A stretch of 64,000 nt of DNA. Source: Sodiomyces alkalinus F11 (lineage: Eukaryota; Ascomycota; Sordariomycetes; Glomerellales; Plectosphaerellaceae). Location: assembly GCF_003711515.1 (NCBI RefSeq), contig NW_021167082.1:1311310-1375309 (forward strand), read 5' to 3'. Under the pieces are notes generated by a model that made no database searches, had not been told where the DNA came from, and worked only from the letters and a program-made list of their open reading frames with translations. A program made the position numbers and the translations under genes. Positions 59,132 to 64,000 of this stretch are shown here, piece by piece (the first letter of the stretch is position 1; each line of letters starts with the position of its first letter).

Positions 59132-59941
59132 GTTGTAGGGTCTGGATCATGAGTCTCCCCGGTGATCCGGCGACTTCCAGTTGCGTCTGTTCGGAGTAGG
59201 GGTGTTATCCTTGCCGGATGATGACGGAGGGGAAGCTTGAGAAAGTGAAGAAGCTGGGGCTCTAGGGTGCTAGGAAGGGGACGATTTGAGGTTNNNNNNN
59301 NNNNNNNNNNNNNNNNNNGGGGGGACCCGGATTCTCGATACTGGGACCGTCGCATTTAGGTGCATCCAGAGGTACCCACATGTAGCGGAATCGGAGCCAA
59401 TTAGGGTTTAAGGAATGGAAGACCAATTCTTATCGTGGAGCCAGGTCCGATAAGGCCCCACGTAATACGTGGTACGTGGTACGTTGTACGTATCGACGGA
59501 GTATTGTTCCCTGAACGAATACAGCGCAGCAGCTCTCTCCTTCCTTCGTATTCCCTACTAAGACGTATTACATGGAGGAAAGCAGGAAAAGAAGGGGGAA
59601 AAAAAGAATAAATAAAAAAAGACGTCGAAAGTCTTCAAGTGCAGTGTCTATTGGATTGGTTCATTCCCACAGTAGAGCAGACATCGTAGCTTCTTTAAAG
59701 ATGTCCCATGCTGAACTCAACTCATTAACCGCTTTATGCGAAGGCTGATGCCGCTTCCCCCTTAAACTGGCCCGGGCGGCATCTACTAGACAGAAATCAC
59801 CCCAGTCTTGGGTTTCATATCTAGATTTTATCGTGGGAGGGCCAAAGATATATAATAGTTCCGTTCCGGCCTCTGGTCTTTCCTTTCGTATTTGCCATCC
59901 CCATTCCCATGCTCGACACCCGCTTACTTCATAGGCCAAGC
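59132..59941. other. Intergenic region between HID1 and POM34, with assembly gap
   Basis: Holds the HID1 promoter/leader and the POM34 3' flank. Includes the run of N and a block of overlapping TACGT-type repeats near 59463-59490 (ACGTGGTACGTGGTACGTTG type), then CGGAGTA near 59497. A purine tract follows at about 59577-59625. No gene is supported. Confidence 0.5.
59294..59318. other. Assembly gap (25 N)
   Basis: Unresolved bases about 165 bp upstream of the HID1 start codon. True length and content are unknown, so the 5' leader of HID1 may be affected. It is followed by a G run. Confidence 1.
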
Positions 59942-60823
59942 TCACTGAAGCCACGTCCCACCCGAGGACCGCCTTCCTCTTTCGTAGAGCCACTTGTTGT
60001 TAAGACCAACGCTGGTACGCTTCCCCGCCAAAGGACTAGGCGTCGTATCCGGGAAGAGGCTCGATGCCGTACTCGCCGCAAAAGGGGTAGGAGAGCCGAA
60101 GGAGGATCGCCGGTTGGCGATGCTGTTGGCGAACTTGGACGGGCTGTTGTTCGCAGGCGAAAAGGGGGATCCGCCGGACTTGATCGGGCTTCCTCGTCCC
60201 GACAACGGGGAGCTGGTGTAGCTCCGGTTGCTGGCCACCGACCCGGCCAGAGACGGGGTCCTCGAGTACCGAGGCGGGGTGCTGTAGGTGGCGTTCGGCG
60301 TGGAAGGCTTGGAGCCAGCCGGCAGGCCCAGCAGCTTTCGCTGGGCCGCGGTGAGCGGGATGTCGTCGAGGTTGTCGTTGGGTCGCAGCAGGGGCAGCAC
60401 GGCGAAGCCGATGTTGACGAGCGGTATCGACTGTAGCGCGAGGCGGGCCCAGCCGAGGTAGGTGCGTGTTGGACCTTTGATACTGTACTGGTCCGTTAGC
60501 AACCCGATGTTTTTTTTTCTTTGGGGCACACCCCTCCATGGCAAAGCATTCGGAAGTCGGGCCGTGGTTACGTACAGCTCAGGACCGATGAAGTACCGTA
60601 GGCCGACCTGCACAGCCCATATACCGACAATGGCTAGGACACTCCAGAATATCCTGCGAACGTTCTTATCGGAAAAAGTCGTTGCGTTGCGTCGCCTGGC
60701 GATCTCGTCGAGTCGAGGGTGACGCCACGTTCCGGGGCTGTCGGTCACTGGGGGTGTGTTCTTGGGCGTAGACTTCAAGGGTGTTTGGGTAGCCACCCTG
60801 CTGGCGATGGGGGTGGTTGGCAT
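59942..60823 (-). CDS. POM34: Nucleoporin Pom34-like nuclear pore membrane protein
   Basis: Exons 60823-60576 and 60482-59942 give 262 residues. Pom34 is a small pore-membrane nucleoporin that works with Pom152 and Ndc1 in pore assembly. Recognisable: PGTWRHPRLDEIARRRNATTF with the start of a first transmembrane helix (FWSVLAIVGIWAVQVGLRYF, about 60-80), a second hydrophobic segment after the intron (LALQSIPLVNIGFAVLPLL) and the block LDDIPLTAAQRKLLGLPAGS, all as in other filamentous ascomycetes. The rest is Ser/Pro-rich and disordered. The 93-nt intron 60575-60483 is a multiple of three without an in-frame stop; it is called from GTACGT, the TACAG acceptor and family spacing. Divergent from the AMP-binding-like gene. 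Confidence 0.87.
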   Translation of the reverse strand: MPTTPIASRVATQTPLKSTPKNTPPVTDSPGTWRHPRLDEIARRRNATTFSDKNVRRIFWSVLAIVGIWAVQVGLRYFIGPELYVTTARLPNALPWRGVPQRKKNIGLLTDQYSIKGPTRTYLGWARLALQSIPLVNIGFAVLPLLRPNDNLDDIPLTAAQRKLLGLPAGSKPSTPNATYSTPPRYSRTPSLAGSVASNRSYTSSPLSGRGSPIKSGGSPFSPANNSPSKFANSIANRRSSFGSPTPFAASTASSLFPDTTPSPLAGKRTSVGLNNKWLYERGRRSSGGTWLQ

Positions 60824-61625
60824 GATGCTTTGTGGCAGCCGGGCGGGTCAGTTGGGATATCGAGGATAGAGGGAGTTGGTCCACGGGGTCTGGCGAGGAG
60901 AAACGGATAGGTGAGCAAAGAAACAGACCCGCCGGCAAGGAAAGAAAGCAAGCATAACGACCGAAAGAACCAAACAAATACTGACTTTCTTGCAGTCGTA
61001 GTTAAACCTGTTGAATGTTAGTATTCTCTCTTCTAGCCCAGCCGGGCTTGTTGGCGACGAGGTTTCTCCGATGCGCCGATGATGGTGGTTTTTTGTTGAT
61101 GGTTGGAATGGAGACGAGATGCGTCGCGAAAACAATTGGGAGACTGACCAGGATGAACGGTTTCGGCGGACAACGGAGAAGACCCCACAAATCTGCAGGG
61201 GTTCCACCTTAGGGACGCAGTAACTAATATTGCGCACTGTGGACTTAAGCCCATTTATCTGTCATCTGCTGACTGTGCAGTAGCTATATGTACTGTGTAC
61301 CTTATTGTACGACAAGGACACTACCTAGCCACAGCGGCCCAAAACCAGCCCCACCATTGACGTGCTTAAGCCACGCAGCTACTTAATACTTTACGTATCG
61401 GATTCCACTCAGCCCCATCTGTCCCTCCCGCTCTTACTGTATGTATCACGGGCGCTCTTCTCCATCCCTCCCCAACCCCCCCCCCCAACCCAAAGAATTG
61501 CGTGCCGTTCAACCTCGTTCCAACCCTTTCCATCCCCAAACGAAATCGACAGCAGAGCTGAGCTGAACCTCCTCTGCTTGCAATTCCTTTTTTCTTTTTC
61601 TTTTTCTTCTTTCTTTTTTCCTGCC
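60824..61625. other. Divergent intergenic region between POM34 and the AMP-binding-like gene
   Basis: Shared promoter region by orientation. A C run at 61476-61486 and a pyrimidine-rich leader (about 61585-61620) stand directly before the ATG at 61626. A possible 5'-UTR intron on the minus side (near 61010-60900) cannot be shown. No gene is supported. Confidence 0.45.
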
Positions 61626-63488
61626 ATGGGTGTCTTCGACAACCTGATGCTTGGCCTCGACCAAGGCCTGTCGGAGTTCTTTGCGCAATGGAACGCCTAC
61701 TCGACAGCCCTCGTCACCCTCCTCGTCCTCGTCATCTCTTACCGCCTCGTTACTCATAAGGAGCCCGATGTGCACCCTCTGCTGCTGGCCCGTCAAGCCC
61801 AGTCCTCTCCCGTCCGACAGGAGGGCGAGTCTCCGGTCTATCGTGCCCATGGCGTTCCCCATGGCATGGCCTTGAACAGCGGGCTCAACATTAAGGATAC
61901 CGGTGCCTCCAAGTGGTCATGGGGCCGCGACGGAGATCTACGGGATATATGGCGCAGGGCTGTTGCTGGGACGCCTGAGGAAGCCGGGAAGCCTTCGGGG
62001 ACCAAGGGACGTTTGCTGACGGCTCATGGGCCGAAGATTGAGGCCCATTCTCTTGGTTGGTTCCTTCCTTTTCTTCTGCTTCTTTTTTCTTCTTCTCCTG
62101 ACAAATCTAGACGACATCACGCGCCAAATCAACCTGCTCGGCCGATACCTTCACGATCAAGGCGGAATCCGGGTCGCCATCTATCTGCCCAACTCCATCG
62201 AGCTCCTCGCAACTCTCTTCGCCTGCTGCTTTTACCCGAACCTCATCCCCATCCTCATCCCCTTCGGTGTCAAGGAAGATGAACTTGTGTCCATGCTACG
62301 CCGCTCTGCCGCCGATACGGTTGTCACCGCTCCTGGCGCCTTCCCCTTCAACGTTGTCGTCGAGTCGTACCCCGCCCTTCGTCAACTGGTCTGGGTTGCG
62401 GACGAGGGCAACCGTCACATGGACTGGAACGAGGTGCCCCAGGGCATGGGCGGCAGCGTCAACGTCGCCACATGGCAGGACATCGTCCAAGAGGCCCCCG
62501 TCGCCGCCGGTACCGAACTCCCCCCGGCAGCCGGTCAGCAAGAGGCGCAAGACATCATCATCTTCTGGCAAGGCAAGCCCGGCTCCGTCGACGAGATGGT
62601 CCGCTTCTCCCAAAACAACCTGGTCTCCGCCGTCGCCGCCCAGCTCGCCGCCGTACCCGCGGCGCAGCGTCTCGGGCCCTCGGACCTGTTCCTCCCCGCC
62701 GACTCTCTCACGAACGTCTACACCCTCGCCCTGACCCTGACCGCGCTGTACTCGAACGCCTCGCTCGCCCTCACCTCCGTCGCCGGCAAGTCGGCCGACC
62801 TGATCCTGGCCACCCAGGGCGTCGCCCCCACCGTCGTCGTCGCCTCGCCCGAGACCCTCCTCAACGTCCACCAGGAGTCGTCCCGCAAGCTGTCCTCGGT
62901 ACCGGCCAAGCTGTCGCACTGGCTCCGCACCCGGAGCCTCGTGGAGAACGGCGTCATGCCTACTTCGTCGGCGACTTCGGGCTACCACCCCGCCGTGGGG
63001 ACCTCCCCGAAGAAGCTCCGGCTCGTCTACACCGCCGAGCGGGCGCGCGCCGGGTCCCCCGCCCTGTCGTCGCAGGTGTTGTCCGACCTCCGGGTCTGCC
63101 TGGGCGCTCGCGTCGTTTACGCCCTCACGGCAGCCGAGGTCGCCGGCGCCGTTGCGCAGACGGGGTACTACGACTACAGGCTACAGCCGGAGACTGGGTC
63201 TTACTCGCATTTCGGCGCCCCTGTCACGAGTACCGAGGTCATTCTCCGCGACACGCCAGACCTGAAGTCCACCGATGAGCAGTATCAAGGAGAGGTGAGT
63301 TTCTTTGCTTTACCATGCGTGCTGGTGTTTTTTAGAAGAAAAAAAATGAAAAAAACTTTTGATTGCGGTGGGAGCTAACACTGTCTTTGTCGTAGATCGT
63401 TGTCAGGGGCCCTTCGGTGGTCGGAAACGAGGCCGCCTTGGGGGTCAATGGGAAGATCCTCGAGGACAACACTCTCGCATATGTATGA
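61626..63488 (+). CDS. Membrane-anchored AMP-binding (acyl-CoA synthetase-like) protein, probable pseudo-enzyme
   Basis: Exons 61626-62055, 62111-63294 and 63396-63488 give 568 residues. An N-terminal hydrophobic helix (ALVTLLVLVISYRLV, about 28-42) is followed by VHPLLLARQAQSSPVRQEG-like sequence that I associate with fungal fatty-acyl-CoA-ligase-like proteins. The rest follows the AMP-binding fold: RVAIYLPNSIELLATLFACC, a region equivalent to the ATP-binding loop, YALTAAEVAGAVA in the place of the Y-G-x-T-E motif, and EIVVRGPSVVGN near the end. The ATP loop, normally T-S-G-T-T-G-x-P-K-G, reads FWQGKPGSVDEMVRFSQNNLV, and the large C-terminal subdomain is absent. Catalysis is therefore doubtful; a structural or lipid-binding role is a guess. 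The last exon could instead splice at 63484 to 63601, ending TRLT. Confidence 0.75.
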
Positions 63489-63517
63489 GAAGGAGGTTCA
63501 TAGGAAGACACGGAGAC

Positions 63518-63548
<31 letters not shown>

Positions 63549-64000
63549 CTTTGTTATGCCTTCCGAGGATAGCGAGGCATCTTTTACCTTCCACCATTAG
63601 ACCCGGTTGACCTGATGCGAAAGACCAAGCGAAGCCGGAGAACGTTCCTAAAAGACGACTTTATTCTATGAGATGAATATGACGAATCAACTTAAAAATA
63701 GAATACTGTGAGATTCTGCCCGACAAACCCCGATCAAATGTAGGCGTTGTAAAAGCCTGGCTAGCCCGAGGGACTCCCCCGGGAGTGATGGCTTTGCTGT
63801 TTGTGTATGCGTGGTTGTGGGTGTCTATCAAGTACTGAATAGCAGAGTAGACGCGACACATGAGTCTTATGGTCGTAAGGGGATGAAGAGACAGCGATGA
63901 AGAATAATACATCTACATATAATCAGTAGTATAGGTAACTTGTCGGCAAACTGCCGTCAGATGCAGCCGCCAAATGCTCGCAAAATATGCTCGTATGCCA
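63489..64000. other. Downstream flank with GA microsatellite
   Basis: Contains a GA repeat at about 63517-63541 and otherwise apparent 3' UTR or intergenic DNA. An alternative last exon of the preceding gene may lie at 63601-63615. No further gene is supported before the window ends. Confidence 0.45.

Overview
The window looks like nuclear chromosomal DNA of a filamentous ascomycete (Pezizomycotina, most likely a Sordariomycete). The evidence is: protein genes split by short introns (about 50-150 nt) with fungal donors and a CTGAC-type branch site; a C/G preference at third codon positions; gene families such as Zn2Cys6 regulators, Pom34, Tof1 and Hid1; and one retrotransposon heavily altered by repeat-induced point mutation (RIP). 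I could not name the species. All exon models are hand-built from splice signals, reading phase and family resemblance, without transcript data.

Layout. 1.7-2.9 kb (+): Mediator subunit 19. 4.1-6.5 kb (-): DUF676-type serine hydrolase, convergent with it. 9.4-11.2 kb (+): Ser/Thr-rich single-pass membrane protein. 11.8-14.6 kb (-): amidophosphoribosyltransferase (ADE4) in 13 exons. 15.4-16.4 kb (+): small cysteine-motif accessory protein. 18.7-22.1 kb (+): Zn2Cys6 transcription factor. 22.9-25.9 kb (+): mitochondrial m-AAA protease. 26.4-33.7 kb: a complete RIP-degraded Copia element with two 196-bp LTRs and a perfect 5-bp target duplication. 34.3-36.7 kb (+): Bor1/SLC4 anion transporter. 38.8-41.1 kb (-): homeobox protein. 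41.1-49.2 kb: an 8-kb gene-poor interval rich in microsatellites and G/C homopolymers. 49.2-50.6 kb (-) and 51.2-54.9 kb (+): mitochondrial-type 3-hydroxyacyl-CoA dehydrogenase divergent from the fork-protection factor Tof1. 56.1-59.1 kb (-): Hid1-family protein. 59.9-60.8 kb (-) and 61.6-63.5 kb (+): nucleoporin Pom34 divergent from a membrane-anchored AMP-binding-like protein whose ATP-binding motif is degenerate.

The genes are mostly unrelated housekeeping and regulatory functions with no sign of a pathway cluster. The accessory parts are the retrotransposon, the cysteine-motif gene and the gene-poor interval. The observations most worth following are: a possible extra antisense cysteine-motif gene inside the Copia element; a coding-like in-frame extension behind the MED19 stop codon; two GC-AG introns and a 17-nt micro-exon; the apparent AMP-binding pseudo-enzyme; and a recurrent family of short palindromic motifs in the intergenic DNA.
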